Shown piece after piece: positions 4,987-5,158 of a stretch of DNA of 5,158 nucleotides (positions within the stretch are counted from its first letter, which is position 1; every line of letters begins with the position of its first letter). The stretch spans positions 1 to 5,158 of the forward strand of contig DQGF01000101.1 in the NCBI GenBank assembly GCA_003525045.1, written 5' to 3'. The position numbers were made by a program, and so were the translations under genes. This DNA comes from Pseudomonas sp. Its GTDB lineage: Bacteria > Pseudomonadota > Gammaproteobacteria > Pseudomonadales > Pseudomonadaceae. The notes under the pieces are model-generated. The model was not told the DNA's origin and did no database searches. It saw nothing but the letters and a program-made list of their open reading frames with translations.

Positions 4987-5158
4987 GTCAGCAGCTGTTT
5001 ATGGCCATCAGCCTTTCCTGTAAGCCGCGAGGGGCGAAAGAAAGTAACATTCGCAGGACCTCGCGGCTAACCTCGGCCGTTTTCACAAAACGGCGTAGAA
5101 CCCACTTTTCTAGTTGCAGTGAAGTCAGGGGCATAGTGCCCCCGGCACTCATTACTCA
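4987..5158. other. hairpin-rich tail, possibly the old IS end; no gene seen
   Basis: Three stem-loops lie here: AGCCGCGAGG (5023-5032) with CCTCGCGGCT (5059-5068), enclosing GCGAA (5034-5038) with TTCGC (5050-5054); GCCGTTTT (5076-5083) with AAAACGGC (5087-5094); and GGGGCA (5128-5133) with TGCCCC (5137-5142). None has a following T-run, so none is a clear terminator. A plus frame is open from ATG 5001 to the window end but has no SD and a basic, unfamiliar product. The position behind the transposase fragment suggests the 3' noncoding end of the insertion sequence. Confidence 0.4.

Noticed and set aside
5001..5158. Plus-strand frame open to the window end, beginning MAISLSCKPRG
   Set aside because: It has no ribosome site, overlaps the hairpins of the likely IS tail, and has an unfamiliar basic composition; openness over 52 codons is weak evidence.

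Overview
The window looks like a chromosomal stretch from a fluorescent-group Pseudomonas. The reasons are a GC-rich coding style, Pseudomonas-type REP sequences between genes (GTAGGAGCGAGGCTTGCCC and relatives), and an iron-dependent alcohol dehydrogenase that reads like the pseudomonad YiaY/ErcA group. This assignment is inference from sequence style and recalled families, not from a search.

All four convincing genes lie on the minus strand, so the order of reading is from high to low coordinates. At 4281-3133 is an iron-containing alcohol dehydrogenase with its own Shine-Dalgarno site and a plausible sigma-70 promoter. Seventy bases after it comes a LysR-type regulator (3062-2154). A REPIN-like element, a perfect 24-bp hairpin, sits just behind the regulator. 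Next is a control region with a perfect 12-bp inverted repeat that has LysR-box (T-N11-A) geometry. Two metabolic genes follow: a family III (CaiB/BaiF) CoA-transferase (1924-731) and an HMG-CoA-lyase-family enzyme (734 to beyond base 1). They overlap by four bases (ATGA) and are almost certainly translated together. The simplest reading is that the transferase activates a dicarboxylic or branched hydroxy acid as its CoA thioester, the lyase cleaves it by a retro-Claisen reaction, and the LysR protein switches the pair on when the acid is present. The natural substrate cannot be read from the sequence.

The right-hand 900 bases (4282-5158) are a disordered accessory stretch. They hold the promoter region of the dehydrogenase and a short open frame of 18 codons. 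That frame has a near-perfect Shine-Dalgarno site which an upstream ACCTCC could mask. Beyond it are a solo REP, a possible remnant of a small membrane protein, and a plus-strand fragment of an IS1182-type transposase with an internal deletion and frame change. The window ends with several hairpins that may be the old insertion-sequence end.

No tRNA, rRNA or CRISPR array was seen. The most useful leads are the LysR-operator-transferase-lyase module with an undefined substrate, and the masked-SD short ORF upstream of the dehydrogenase.
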